A DNA stretch of 64,000 nt, taken from assembly GCF_024763615.1 (NCBI RefSeq), contig NC_077223.1, positions 63,860,627 through 63,924,626 of the forward strand, in the 5' to 3' direction. This DNA is from Phlebotomus papatasi (lineage: Eukaryota; Arthropoda; Insecta; Diptera; Psychodidae). Position numbers and translations under genes: made by a program. Under the pieces are notes generated by a model. That model was given only the letters and a program-made list of their open reading frames with translations. It did no database searches and was not told the origin of the DNA. This document shows, piece by piece, positions 1 to 11,443 of this stretch (within the stretch, counting starts at the first letter, position 1; every line of letters starts with the position of its first letter).

Positions 1-225
1 AAAAAAAACTTTTTTTTGGTGGACAAGATTTGTCAAAAAAACCAAATGTTTCCTGTTGGCAAAATACATAAACTCGTAATAGAACGAACGTGTTTTGATC
101 TCCTTGATCACTCATTTTACAAGACTGAACATATTCTCAAATACGACGAAAAAATAATATTTTGTTTGAAATTTTCCCAAAAATCCAAATTTCATTTTAT
201 TTCAAAAGTTCTTTTTTTCTAAGTA

Positions 226-618
226 GGTGAGACTGGGGCAAAAAGTCATAAAACGAAAATTTTAAAATTCAATATCTTCCAAGATAAATAAGATAGCGGC
301 TTAATTTAATAGATAGCGGCTATCTGCGGCTCTGGAGGCCGCAGATAGCCTCCATAGGTCTTCTTCAATGTCGTAAGTTTGTTAGAATTTGAACGAGGAA
401 TTTAGAAAATAAAAGATATCGAAATTTTTAGCCCTATTTTTGAAATATTTTCCGCGTAGAAGATATCAATTACTTATAATAAATTTGATGCACTGGTAAA
501 TATTGTTGTAGAGCGGTAAATTTCCTATAAAACTGTGCTAATTAGAAATTTTGGAGGTGCTCGGATAGCTTGTAAAAAATTAAAATATCCGTATTTTGAC
601 TTTTGCCCCAGTCTCCCC
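226..618. mobile_element. TA-flanked MITE, GACTGGGGC ends
   Basis: The left end begins GGTGAGACTGGGGCAAAA and the right end is the inverse of TTTTGCCCCAGTCTCCCC, giving terminal inverted repeats of about 30 bp with a few mismatches. Both ends abut TA (224-225 and 619-620), the usual target duplication of Tc1/mariner-type transposons. The interior is AT-rich with no credible reading frame, so this is a non-autonomous element. No second copy of this exact family is seen in the window, although the ends resemble the other GGGG-starting MITEs here. The superfamily assignment is an inference from target and end structure. Confidence 0.8.
318..350. repeat. GC-rich hairpin inside the first MITE
   Basis: Perfect 13-bp arms GGCTATCTGCGGC (318-330) and GCCGCAGATAGCC (338-350) with a 7-base loop. 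It stands out because the surrounding element is very AT-rich. It could be a structural part of the element or a small local inverted duplication; no terminator role is implied in a eukaryote. Confidence 0.7.
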
Positions 619-1493
619 TACTAAATTTATATATAATATTATATTTATTAATAAGCACAAATCTGGCTACGAGAAATATTTCTTGTTTTTTTTTAACTAC
701 AAACAAATTTACTCTGAGTAATCTTGTCCAGCGAAAAGTAAGTTTTTGTTTTTCAAAAAGGCACCCCCCTCTAAATAACCAGGTCCCAACTACTGAATTA
801 AAAAAAATGAAAATTTCAAAAATATTGTTTAAATTTTATTCTCTTATTATGCTAAGAGCTCGGATTAAATAAATATTTTTATGCTTAAAGAAAAATTTAG
901 AGAGAATATGTCCTATAATGTTTATAATCTTCGTGACCCACATAACCCCTTAAGGGGTTACGTAATTTATTAATCACTAAATTTTTCCAAAAATCCTTTA
1001 CGAAAATTCTAAATTTATCATTATTTAGATATAAGTCAAATTACTAATTTATTTCTATAAAATATATTTCAATCCAATTGCTTTTTTTATTGACTCGAGA
1101 TTTAAATATTCAAATTTAAAATAAACAATTAAATATTTTATTATATGTGAATAGCGCCTTTGTGTCGTAAAGAAAGTCCAATTAACCTCTTCGAGATGTT
1201 TCATTGACCAAAATACTTATTGACTGACCAAACAAATGCATTTAAAGAAAGCAGTAAATGGAATATTTTTAACCTTTTGAGTTTCTTACAAATTATTTTT
1301 ATTTAAATTACTGCATTTCTCTAATTGGAAATAAATATAGAAGTGGGTAAAGATTAAGACTGAATTAGATGGAATATGGGAGGAGTAGGATTAAGTTTTA
1401 TTTAACGATTTATTAACACTAAATTCGAACCAGAATACTCGGACCTCTCGTAGTTTCGTTAAATAATTTGGTTTTTTTATATTACAACTGCTA
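619..1493. other. AT-rich unique DNA, no gene seen
   Basis: No coding region or RNA gene was recognised. The only structure is a perfect 18-bp palindrome TAACCCCTTAAGGGGTTA at 943-960. Its half-site resembles the CCCTTTAAGG ends of the TTAA-flanked MITEs at 2298 and 12790, so it may be a collapsed pair of such ends. Confidence 0.6.
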
Positions 1494-1689
1494 GGGGGAA
1501 GTGGGGCACCTTTGAAAGTGGGGCACATTTGAAATTAGGATTTTTCTCCTATGTTTAAATGGAACTGAGCCATATCATAATGTAATTTAGCTTCTCAATC
1601 TGTTTGTGCGCCTAAATTATATCACGATAAGGCTCAATTTTATTTAAAAATATGTGAAAATCTCAATTTGAAAGGTGCCCACTTACCCC
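1494..1689. mobile_element. TA-flanked MITE, GGGGGAAGTGGGGC family
   Basis: The left end reads GGGGGAAGTGGGGCACCTTT and the right end ends GGTGCCCACTTACCCC in inverse orientation. TA lies at 1492-1493 and 1690-1691. Interior motifs such as GAAATTAGGATTTTTC and a block matching AATTTAGCTTCTCAATCTG recur in the copy at 21820-22037, and a weaker relative lies at 55955-56132. The element has no reading frame and is non-autonomous. Confidence 0.8.
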
Positions 1690-1810
1690 TATTAGTTTTC
1701 TTTTCTGATTTTTTTATAGAACGTATCAAGAAGAGAACAAAAAGAGCAGATCTTTATTTTTATTTTCCATCCCTTGAATTTTAGAGGACTGACGAACTCG
1801 TTATCATACC

Positions 1811-2021
1811 TTAGACCGTATTCAGACTAGAGGTTTAGCCCAGTTGCCAAGGGTCTCAAAACCTTAAACAGCAACCGATTTTATTGATTTTTCAAAATGT
1901 AATAGGTCATTTGCCCTTAATAATCCAACCCTAAGTCAACATTTTCCAAAAGATCTTGTCTAATAAGATATTAGAGAAGTTAGACCATGTGGCTAAGCCT
2001 TAGGTCTGAAGCCCGTATTAC
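1811..2021 (+). repeat. Dispersed repeat R1, copy 1
   Basis: About 210 bp bounded by imperfect inverted ends: TTCAGACTAGAGGTTTAGCC on the left and GGCTAAGCCTTAGGTCTGAA on the right. The same sequence, inverted, occurs at 6993-7207 and as a partial copy at 58366-58469. Shared internal motifs include TGATTTTT, a CCCTTAATAATCCAACCCTA-like stretch and TCTAATAAGATATTAGAGAA-like text. It is probably a small non-autonomous DNA transposon; target duplication could not be established. Confidence 0.65.
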
Positions 2022-2237
2022 TCTCTCTGATAAAAGTAATAAAACTTGTTAGATCGTCCTGAAGTCTTTTTATGTTGGCCATTTCTGCATTTCTTTTCCT
2101 GTACACATTATTTGTTTTTTAAGTTTTAAGTATTAAGGATCTAGGATTAAATTAGTGAACACTTTTTAATACTTTTTGAAGAAGTGAACCCTAAAACGTG
2201 AATTAAAAAATGAAGAAAACGCATGTTTTGGGTTGTA

Positions 2238-2592
2238 GGGGAAGGTTTTGCACATATTCTGGCTTCGAACACTTCATATTGTTCCATATTTCTTTAATCC
2301 TTTCAGGACGATTGGGTCACCGGTGACCCAAAAATTAAACTTTTCATACGGCTTTCTAAAGTTGTATTTTGCTCTAAAAAAATTAGAAAAAATTATTTTT
2401 TTTGGACCGTCAATTTTTGACCTTCTCGTCCTTAAAGGGTTAATGAATCTGATCTTATAGCAAGATATTTTATTAGCCAGTTTTACTAAGTCACACATTT
2501 GTTGAAAAAATGAGGTCGATTTCATTAAAAGGCTTTGGGAAAAGTATGAAGTGTTCAAAGCCATAATAACTGCGAAGCCTGAAAGCCTTCTC
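2238..2592. mobile_element. MITE remnant carrying a nested element
   Basis: The outer inverted repeats include GGCTTCGAACACTTCATA near 2261-2278 and its inverse TATGAAGTGTTCAAAGCC near 2545-2562, with outer ends GGGGAAGG on the left (after TA 2236-2237) and a diverged CCTTCTCC on the right. The middle is interrupted by the TTAA-flanked element at 2298-2439. The right TA appears mutated. Reading frames here on both strands simply follow the inverted repeat and are not genes. Confidence 0.6.
2298..2439. mobile_element. TTAA-flanked MITE, CCCTTTAAGGACG family
   Basis: The ends are TCCTTTCAGGACGATTG and the inverse of CGTCCTTAAAGGG, flanked on both sides by TTAA (2294-2297 and 2440-2443). TTAA duplication together with ends beginning CCC is characteristic of the piggyBac superfamily. 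At 142 bp it is non-coding. A subterminal palindrome GGTCACCGGTGACC follows the left end. A second, longer member is at 12790-13301 and a lone end at 21751. Confidence 0.7.
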
Positions 2593-2599
2593 CAACTTT

Positions 2600-4510
2600 T
2601 CTAAAAGGTCTTAAAATGGATTTTTAATTCATCGTAGAACCTTGACATATTAAGAAGAATGAATTTAGGAATTGATGTCCTCAAAGAATCCTCTAACAAG
2701 TTTTATCACTCTTAACAGAGATATCTTATATTGTATTGCTCAATATATATTTGATTTAAAACTTAAAATCGAAAAATATCAATTAATATTCAAAATTCTT
2801 AACCTTAAAAAAAATATTCGGAATTGTGAGAAGTAGTATTTCGCTTTAAGTTCTTCAGGAATAAAATTCTAAACAGTTTATATTGGTTTATATTTTGCGA
2901 ATTTTAGTCTAGGATCTATGATGCTTGTAATTCTGTGTGAGAAGACTTCTCTTGTCTTATCGATGAACGGTCAAAAATAGCATTCTTCTAATAAGTGACC
3001 CCGAGAAGATCTATCTAAGAATTTGATAATTTTCAATTTCACTAGAACCCCCGTTCAATTATGATAATAGTAGAGATTATCTCATGGAAATTTCTCATGG
3101 AATTTTTATTTCTCGTTTTTTTCGGATATTTCTTCAACAGCTGAGATTAACTAACCCTGAAACATCATCCCGCATATACCAAGTTAAGGAGTCGTGAAGT
3201 GAGAAAAAAGTCTCATGTGCAATTTTGTATTTATTCATGAGTGGTTCTTTCTTTTGCCACATATTCCACCCATAATCATCTCCCATATGATGAAGGGAAG
3301 AGTGAGATGGAGGAGGAATATCTTGCGGAGTATTCCTTTAAGCATATAGAATTTGCATACAAAATAATAACATGTGCTGTATTCTCTATATATAGTAAAG
3401 TTCTTGGTGTATTATAAAAGTTCTTCATATGTTGAGGATTCGTTACTATTTCCCATTAGGCCTTTTTTCCAACAGGCATACCACACAGACATGGACAGAA
3501 ACACGTGCACCAAGAAGAGCTGCTTTGGCAGAAGAAGCAATTTGTCCATGTCTCGAATACAATGACCTTTCTTGATTATGTTATTTGTTATTTGAATTTT
3601 ACTATTAAAGTCGCGGACAAGAATGCTGTTCCTCCGCCACAAATGGCAAAGACACGGATGGTGTAATTCGTCAATTTTATGGTTAATATTGCCTTTTAAT
3701 TTTCTGCGAGAAAAATTGAGCAATGTTATGTGCAGATCTTTGGAACATCGAGATGGTTTCTTTTGCTCTGGATTTCTTTTTCATCCCAGAGCGACAGAGA
3801 TTTTCTAAGAAGATACTGTTCAAAAGAACATCATGTTATTGACTTTTTAGGAGTAGTTTATTTTTTTTTTTAATATATTAGATCAACCACGCAGATAGGA
3901 ATTGCCAATAGACACACTTTGGTAGATGTGAAGAAACTCTGTCATTGATGAGGAAGACGTTAAATTGAAAAAAAGAGACATGAATCATAAATCTGAAGTG
4001 AATTAATTTGAACAATCCTATAAAGGTCCCATAGAACAAAAGAAATCACTCTCAAAAGATCGAGATTCTGTCAATCAAAGTCATTTTGATGGGTGTTTCA
4101 GTTTGGGAGCGAAGGAATTAGGAACATTTGAATAGGCATTTGAATGATATGTTAAAATTGCCCTAAATCACGTCGATAATCCAACCGGTTTGTCCCATGA
4201 CCATTTACGAAGATGGTCTAATTTTCAACAGATTGAGAAAGTAAGTGGATGGATTTGTGAGACACTCCTTGGAAGGAAAGTGAAAGAACGCCGAAAATGT
4301 CAGATTTTGCAATTAGGTCTTCACAAAATATTCATAACCTATTTAAATATTCCACATTTAAATGGATTATGGCCATTAGCACGTATATCAACATATTGAA
4401 ACAATACTGTCTCTAAAAATTAAATGTTAAGCAAAAAAAAAAAGAATTTATTTAAAATATTAATAAATTAAGCTTACTAATAAACTAAGCTTGGTAATGA
4501 TTATTTTTTC
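2600..4510. other. Unique AT-rich DNA, no gene seen
   Basis: No domain, splice-consistent coding exon, RNA gene or repeat was recognised. Overlapping open frames on both strands at about 3374-3808 lack any recognisable family and are treated as chance. Confidence 0.5.
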
Positions 4511-4515
4511 TTATA

Positions 4516-4606
4516 TTTCTAAATAAATGTGACACATCGGATCCATATTTTAAAAACCAGGGAGAAGGTCAGTTTTTAAAATTGCGGAGTCACATTTATT
4601 GAGAAA
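4516..4606. repeat. Fold-back hairpin, about 90 bp
   Basis: Arms TTTCTAAATAAATGTGAC (4516-4533) and GTCACATTTATTGAGAAA (4589-4606) are inverse copies with one mismatch. The inner sequences GGATCCATATTTTAAAAACC and GGTCAGTTTTTAAAATTG weakly extend the pairing. It may be a minimal MITE or an RNA hairpin; there are no flanking duplications that decide between these. Confidence 0.6.
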
Positions 4607-4609
4607 CAT

Positions 4610-6990
4610 AGAAAAAATTTAGTCATTGCGAAGCAATGGTACTTTCCCCTAAATATTTTTAAAATAAGTTATATGATGAACGCAAATAACTTTGCAAACA
4701 AAAATGATTAAGGTTTTTTTTTATAAAGTTAGTAATTTAGTTTTAGACAATAATAGAAATTTGTTAAAAAGGTGTATAAATATATTAAAATTTTAAGCTT
4801 CAATTAAGGAATTTATTAGTTTAATATTTCAATAATATATTAATGAATTAACATTTATTAGTAACTTATTAATATTATTTATAAATTTTGAAATAAAATA
4901 TTTACTTTACAAAACTATATACGTATAAATAATTGCGTTAGTAAATTTGATCTATTTTAATTTTTTTCATCTTTTCTTGCTAAAGCAAGAAGAAATAATT
5001 TCTTGCTTTACAATTTCTAAAATTATTACAAATTTTATTTATTTTCTTTCTGAGTACTATAATATTTGAAAATCAATTAAAATCAGAAGCCCATCAAGCC
5101 TAATAAAAAGTGAAGCTGTTTTTCACTTTTCTTTGTAAAAATTTTACAGATATTGCACCGCGACTTAAACAAATTTGCTCGTAGTTCTTGTATTATCTCG
5201 GCGAGCATATGGAATATGTATTTTTAGATAGCTTTAGATACACGATTTCGAAATAATATTAGACTTATAAGTCAATTCTCTTAAGGAAAAAACTTGTCAG
5301 CAGTCTCCAGTGTCTCTATACAAAAACGTATGGAAAAATGAAATGTCGAGAGGCCCCTGATTAAAATACTATAAGATCATAAAGAAATATAAACTTATAC
5401 GCTTTGAAATGAATTAAATAAAGATATTTAATTCATTTAAATATTAATTTTACTTAATTTTATTTAAACTAACCCCCGATGGATTCTCTTAACCATTGCA
5501 TTGGCTATTCGAAAATATAATGCCCATCCAAATATTATTTATTTATTATCCTAAAATGGGAATTTTCGAGATAAATGCATGCGTAACCTACCCCAACTTC
5601 CCTGTTTTATCTTAAATCTAGTTTTGAGGAAGTGTTTATTCTTAAACTCTGAAGCGTGTTTAAAATATGGACACTCATTAACATTCTGAGGATCGAAAAT
5701 CTTTAACTTTGTAACTAAATACGTGTGTAACTTAAATTAAAGATTCATTTATCTGAGAATTGAAGAGTATCTGTATATGAAATTTTTGCAATTAGTGATC
5801 GATTGTGCGATTTTCACAAAGCCAGTCTTTATTGACGATGATGATTATTAAATTTTTAGCAATACTTTAGCAAATTTAAAAAAGAGGTGTTCATTTCACA
5901 AATGTTTCCCCCATATTATTCCAACGATCACTTTATCATCAATCATCAGAAAAGTTCTCTTGTGTCCCAAAGAATTTATTGTAAAAATATTTTTTTTTAA
6001 AGGTATTTAAACATCAAGGAAGTAATTGAGAAGTTCTTCATCGTTTAATTGAATGTTATGTGAGAAATTTCAATTATTCGTCTCTTTTTTATGTATCATC
6101 TCACACACCTCATTGAGATTCTTAGACGGACTTATCGAGGAAATAGTGAAGATTTCTTGTGTTGATTAGGTGTCTCGTGATTGATTTGGAGGACTTGTAG
6201 TGTGAGATTTTTCTATTCTATCCATCTTACATAACATTTGACCTATACTTCATCAAGAGGCGCATCCATCAAACAATCATCTGGAGTCTCAATTCATTTT
6301 TTTTTCTTCTTCTTCTCTTTATGGAAGATTCTTGATTAAGTCCAATATTTACACTGGGCATAGTCCATTTGCTCTGTGTGCAGTCCGGGGATTCTTAAGA
6401 GGGGCTTTGGCGGAAAGACGGTTTATAGATAGATGGTGAGTTAAATTACCTTTGCACTCTCCTCAGAATAATATCAAATGCGTGTGTTTTAGTCGTTCGC
6501 GATGTGAAATGCGGTTATACCGTTAAGTTTAGGAGTATCGACTATGCCGGATTAGGGAGATGAGAGAGCAATAACGAGCATGACACTGTGCACACATTTT
6601 CCAACATTGGACACACTCTATCGCACAAGAGGAAGTCATGCACCACGAAAATGGGGACCCTCTAGTCACATATATATGAGACCATACTCTCCCGACACCC
6701 ACAATTGATGACTCCGCACCAAGGCACTTTAACATCCCGGAGGAGCTCTTCTTGTAGAGGCGATTAGCCACTATATGCTGCTTTCAGCTATAAAAGAGAG
6801 CTTCATATCGTTGGTTTAATATAAGAAACGCAGAACTCTTGTCAGAAGTGTTCTTCTTTTCTCACAGATTCAATTTTCTTTAAATTTCAAATTTAAGAAA
6901 ATATTAATAATCTCTAAAGCTGTTTCATACTTAAAGATGTGCTCTTATTTATCAAATGAGCAGTATTTGTTCTGGTTTATACGGTTTTCA
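4610..6990. other. Unique AT-rich DNA, no gene seen
   Basis: Very AT-rich, especially 4700-5050. A less AT-rich patch at about 6350-6780 carries an 80-codon open frame on the minus strand (6529-6771) with no recognisable domain and no splice context. No repeats shared with the rest of the window were noticed. Confidence 0.5.
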
Positions 6991-6992
6991 GA

Positions 6993-7207
6993 TCTAATAC
7001 GGGCTTGAGATCTAAGACTTAGCCATATGGCATAACTACTATAATTTCTTATCAGTTAAGATATCTTGGAAAAATTTTACTTAGGATTGAATTATTAAGG
7101 GCAGATATTCTATTAGATTCCAAAAAATCAATAGAATTGGTTGCTATATAGGATTTTAAGACGTTCGGGAACTGGGCTAAACCTCTAGTCTGATAACGGC
7201 TTAAGGC
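6993..7207 (-). repeat. Dispersed repeat R1, copy 2
   Basis: Inverted relative to the copy at 1811-2021. It starts AATACGGGCTTGAGATCTAA and ends GGGCTAAACCTCTAGTCTGA. The two copies can be aligned across their whole length with small differences, consistent with independent insertion of one family. Confidence 0.65.
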
Positions 7208-7520
7208 TCTGTTTACCTTCTATAACTCAATAATATATGATTTTTTTAAAGAGAAATTTTGACTTAGGATTGTATAAAAATAAAGACTATTAACATTTAG
7301 TGATTTTGCTTATTAATATTATTACTAACTGTTTTCAGAAAGTTCGTACACGTTAAAATGAAAAGTTGGTCCAAAAAACAAGATATCCAATAAGAAATCA
7401 CGGTCTCCATATGCTACAAGCTTATCATTAGTTTTAAATTTATTCCTAATACCTTAATAATAGTTTTAAGTCGTTTGCAACAAATACAGGTACAAAATAA
7501 ATGTAGTTAGAACATTTAGG

Positions 7521-7921
7521 GCAGAATCACATTGACAATATGCTCGCCGTAGCCTCACCGTATTTCGCTAATTTACGCATTTTCATTACAATTCTTACCC
7601 AAATTTTCAATTATCGTATTACCTTATCTCATAATCGGTGGCACTAGGTGAAAATAATATAAGAAAATTGAAGAAATAAAACGAAAATTCGATAAACGAT
7701 CAGCAAAAAAAAAACTGTAAGAGAAATTAATCGTACAGTTTTTTTGCTCACCGTTTATCGCATTTTTGTTTTATTACATCAATTTTCTTATATTATTTAC
7801 ACCTAGTGCCACCGAGTATGAGATAAGGTAATACGGTAATTGAGAATTTGCTTAAGAATTGCAATGAAAATGCATAAATTAACGAAATACGGAGAGCATA
7901 TTCCTGTCAATGTGATTCTGC
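7521..7921. mobile_element. Fold-back element, about 400-bp palindrome
   Basis: The outer arm GCAGAATCACATTGACA at 7521 is repeated exactly in inverse at 7905-7921, and pairing continues inward for most of the element (for example TACCTTATCTCATA left, TATGAGATAAGGTA right, and GTGGCACTAGGTG against CACCTAGTGCCAC-like text). The centre near 7717 is a short AT-rich loop flanked by AAAAAACTGT and ACAGTTTTTT. A chance open frame at 7803-7988 lies in the right arm. The structure fits a fold-back MITE; target duplication is unclear. Confidence 0.75.
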
Positions 7922-7924
7922 GCT

Positions 7925-9462
7925 TACTGACCAAAATGACAGTATCTAATTGAAAATAATTCAACTTTTCAAATTTATTAAACATCATTAATCAGAAAAA
8001 AGAATTTTAGTTAAATTGGCAGAAAGTGGTTAATACACCTTATTTCTCATTTTCATTTGAATTAAAATCAGTTGCAGTTGATCAACGTGAGTAAATTGAA
8101 ATATGATGGTAATGGCATTCAAATTAAATTTTATTGATAAGGATGTTAATGGTGTAATAAATTTGGATCATTGCAGGTTGCTTTCCAATTTCTCTATTCA
8201 TCAACTTGGTTTAACAAGAAAGGTGTTCCACTGTAGATAAAGTCACCTTCCCGTACCAAATCAATTCCATCAATCTCTGTCCCAATTCAAGCAAGTAATC
8301 TCACTCTTTTGAACATGACAAAAAGAATTCCCCAACACGGGCAAAATCGGGCCTGAATATTGCGGGGAAGAGTAATTAAGAAATCGTGATTTATTGAGTG
8401 AGATTGCATGTGAAATCCAATGAGACACTTCTTGCAGAGGTGAGAAGTGTCGCAATTGGGTGTCTTGCTTTTTTTTCTGCACCATCGTTACCTTCCCAAT
8501 CAATTGAGCTTGTAAATAGAACGAGGCGTTTTGGAATTAGTTCCAGATACACTTTCACACAAAACGACGAAGCATTAAAAATTGACTCTATTGTGGTGGC
8601 AGTAGAATCGTGGCAGAAATTATTGGCAATAGTTGGTAATCATTAAGTTTGTTCATTTTTAGCGAGATTGGTATTTTTTTTGCACAATTAGAATTCCATC
8701 AAAAGAGAATCTAATCGGCAAGTGATTGAGGAGGTGTCTTGAAGTGAATTCCAATCAACATGTTCTCCAGCTTGGAACCTAGCCTGTCTTGTGTATATAT
8801 TGAGTTCATGAATCTCCCTTTTCATATCAAATTTCTCTGAATAAACACCTTAAAAACTCCAATGTAGATAATCTCAACAATTCCACCAAGAATGAAAGAG
8901 GAAGTGGTACTGAGAAATGCAATCGTCAACCAATCTTGTCACGAAAAGGACAAAGGTCCATCCCCAGTTTCTCCAGCATCCAGGGATGTGGTAAAATAAT
9001 TCAGAGACACGAAAAATCTCTGGACAGAGATACTCAAAACTGAATATCATTTTAGAATCCCGTTTGGATACCCAGCAGGCACTCAGTGGTCGTGATTTGT
9101 GCCATCTCGTGAAGAATTCTTCATTTACCTTCCAGCACGACTTGCACGTGAAATAGCTATGACCTCTCTACTGACCCAACATGACTTCATTTGAAACGCA
9201 GGTGCGTCTTTAGATGACCATCGCGACATGATAATTATTTACAGTTTTAAACAGACGTGAAACATTGTTCCTGCATATTCTATATCTTTGATCTACAAAG
9301 ATTGTTTGAGGTATTCTATCATAGGCAATTGATTTTTTTTCTTCACACAGAAAGAGCTTCAACCCAAGAAGCATATATAGACAGCCAGAGGCCATAGAAA
9401 AAAAACGTTGGAATGATTTTATTGTGGTATTTTATGAAATCTATAACGAGTGTTATAAGATA
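7925..9462. other. Unique DNA, no gene seen
   Basis: Moderately less AT-rich than its surroundings at 8250-9200. Open frames at 8270-8503 (minus) and 8398-8646 (plus) overlap on opposite strands and show no recognisable family. No RNA gene or repeat was seen. Confidence 0.45.
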
Positions 9463-9464
9463 TA

Positions 9465-9677
9465 GGGGAAAGTGCTCTCCCTTCGAACGTTTATGACTTC
9501 GAATAATGTGAATTTCTTTTGTTTTTCGTAAGAGATTTACACTAAATTATCAAGAATTATCAATAAATGATGATAGCCAACTAATGTTTAATAGAAATGT
9601 GTAAGTCTCATAGGAAAATTAAAAGAAAATTCATATTATTTGAAGGCATGGACATTCGAAGAGAGAGTACTTTCCCC
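9465..9677. mobile_element. TA-flanked MITE, GGGGAAAGTGCTCTC ends
   Basis: The left end is GGGGAAAGTGCTCTCCCTTC and the right end is the inverse of GAGAGAGTACTTTCCCC; TA sits at 9463-9464 and 9678-9679. Inner inverted motifs (TTCGAA, ATTATT) continue the pairing. No reading frame is present. The ends are related to the larger F family described at 21805-22469 but the interior differs. Confidence 0.8.
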
Positions 9678-9809
9678 TAGGTGCGAAAGTTTTATGTGAA
9701 TCGTAATAAAATTCTATAAGATTTATATTTCATTTAGAAATGTATTCTTTAATAAATTAAATCTTAAAATATTCGCCTTATAGAATCCCACTCAGATAGG
9801 CAATATACT

Positions 9810-10830
9810 TTATTTTGTAACAAGTTTGTCAAGGGATGTCTTTGTTGTTCTTATTAATTTTTAACAAAATCCAGTTGGATGATTAAATGTTAAGATAAAG
9901 TTCGAGGACATACTTTTCCACGAAAAAAATGCTTTGTCATAAGTTTGTCAAAAGGAGATAATAAGATAATAAGATGACTAGATCTATGTTTCATTCACTC
10001 TCACTGAAATCTCAAAAACATGTTTACAAAACAAAAGTTATTGTGCATTGGGCATTATGCCCAACGCAAGAGATAGTAAACATGTTTTCAAATTTGCCTA
10101 TTAGAGTGAGCGAGATGACTAGATCTCCGTTTAATTCAGTCTTACAGAAAAGTCAAAAACATGTTTACAAAACAAAAGTTATTGTGCGCTGGTCATGAAG
10201 GTTTTGTATATAATTTGTTATGATTTCATATTTGTTCATAATTTTTATGAACTCCTACTTGGGACTTACAAAATGTTTGTGTATCGCATAACCTATTAAA
10301 AAGTTCGTAAGAATTTGTACTTTTTTTTAACATACTTTCTTCATAGCATGATCACTTGTCGAGTTTTGTTTTTTTAGATTTTACAAAATTTTGTTCGATT
10401 ATGTTGACATACAGAAATATGTTCGTAATTTTTTTTTCATTTGTTCGTAAGGTCTTGCCAGAAAAATATATATGTACGAACAAGTGTTTGTGGAGGATTA
10501 AAAAGTGTTTGTCAAGCGATCATGTTAAAACAATGTTTGTGAAAAAAGCAGAATCTTTCACAAACTTTGTTAGGCGATTAAACGACACACAAGCATTTCG
10601 TAAGCCACTGACTGGTGGGAATTTCGGAAATTTACAAACATTTACAAACTGTTTTAATTTTTTTTTATGTGTATTGCTCTCTTTCTCTGTTATCTTGACA
10701 TCTTATCGTTCTAATGAAAAAAATATTATGTTAAACGTTTATCTAATTGATGTATATGAAAATATTCCTTATTATAGATCATTTGTAAAGGTTTGTTAGA
10801 AGTTTGTCAAATGGCAAATGAATAAATAAT
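9810..10830. repeat. GTTTGT/GTTCGTAA-rich tract
   Basis: The motifs AAGTTTGTCAAA, GTTCGTAA, GTTTGTGAAA and TTTACAAAC recur densely on both orientations. Similar copies of AAGTTTGTCAA lie near both limits (about 9826 and 10801), suggesting one repeat or decayed element enclosing a satellite fragment. A 132-codon frame from an ATG at 10401 to the stop at 10797-10799 lies in the tract; it is rich in F, V, C and K, shows no recognised domain, and is most simply explained by the repeat composition. Confidence 0.4.
9968..10198. repeat. Palindromic satellite fragment
   Basis: About one and a half copies of the same unit that forms the regular array at 51720-52360. Recognisable parts are AAACATGTTTACAAAACAAA, TTGGGCATTATGCCCAACGC (palindromic) and the GAGTGAGCGAGATGACTAGA block. 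The ACATGTTTACAAAACAAAAG stretch occurs twice, about 141 bp apart. The open frame spanning it is a by-product. Confidence 0.75.
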
Positions 10831-11235
10831 TTAGATAAAAGTATTGATTATTTTGTTCTTTTTAAACTGAAATCCGAATTAGTCTAATGAAATCCATGCA
10901 AAATTTTACGAATTTTGATTATCAGAGTTTAAATTCAATTTTGAGCCAATTTTTAAAATTTCATGCAAATTTTTAAGTAATTATTCATTTTTGTTATATA
11001 AAATCTTGTAAATTGATCTTTTAAGCTTATATAGGACACATGCCAACACTTCAAGACGTTTTTAATATGAGTATTTCTTTTCTAATTAAGAAGTTATACA
11101 GACAATTTATTTAAAAATTGTATATTTACTTTGAGGTTATCTTATTCTATAAGTTATCGCTTGCGTACGGTTTTATAGGAATTTACGACAACTTATAACT
11201 GTTGTAGTATGTTCTCGGAAGTGAGTTATTCTATA
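10831..11235. other. AT-rich DNA, nothing recognised
   Basis: No coding, RNA or repeat feature was seen in this stretch between the GTTTGT-rich tract and the next MITE. Confidence 0.5.
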
Positions 11236-11443
11236 CAGGGGAAACTGGGGTACCACCAAACACGGGGTAGCACCAAACACTAATTTTTATTTTTTAATTA
11301 CTTGAACTATCTCAACCATTTCTTCAGTAGACAAGCATCTCTATAGTGCCTATAAATTCCTATAGGTCTTGTCCTTAGAAATCGAATATCTGATTAAAAA
11401 ATCGCAGTGTTCGATGCTACCCCGTGTTTGGGGGTTGTGGCAA
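11236..11443. mobile_element. MITE, ACCACCAAACACGGGGTAGC family, copy 1
   Basis: The left end reads CAGGGGAAACTGGGGTACCA followed by a CCAAACACGGGGTAGCACC repeat; the right end has the inverse GCTACCCCGTGTTTGGGGG and then decays. The interior (TACTTGAACTATCTCAACCA, TCTGATTAAAAAATCGCAGT) matches the copy at 41057-41264 almost throughout. It is non-coding. The left flank is TA; the right TA is lost here but intact in the second copy. Confidence 0.75.

Noticed and set aside
943..960. Transcription terminator or operator at the 18-bp palindrome
   Set aside because: Bacterial-type terminators do not apply here; the sequence resembles fused ends of the TTAA-flanked MITE family.
10356..10799. 147-codon open frame as a gene
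   Set aside because: It starts at TTG, not ATG; the first ATG is at 10401. It lies in a repeat-rich tract, shows no recognisable domain, and the amino acid make-up follows the local T-rich words.
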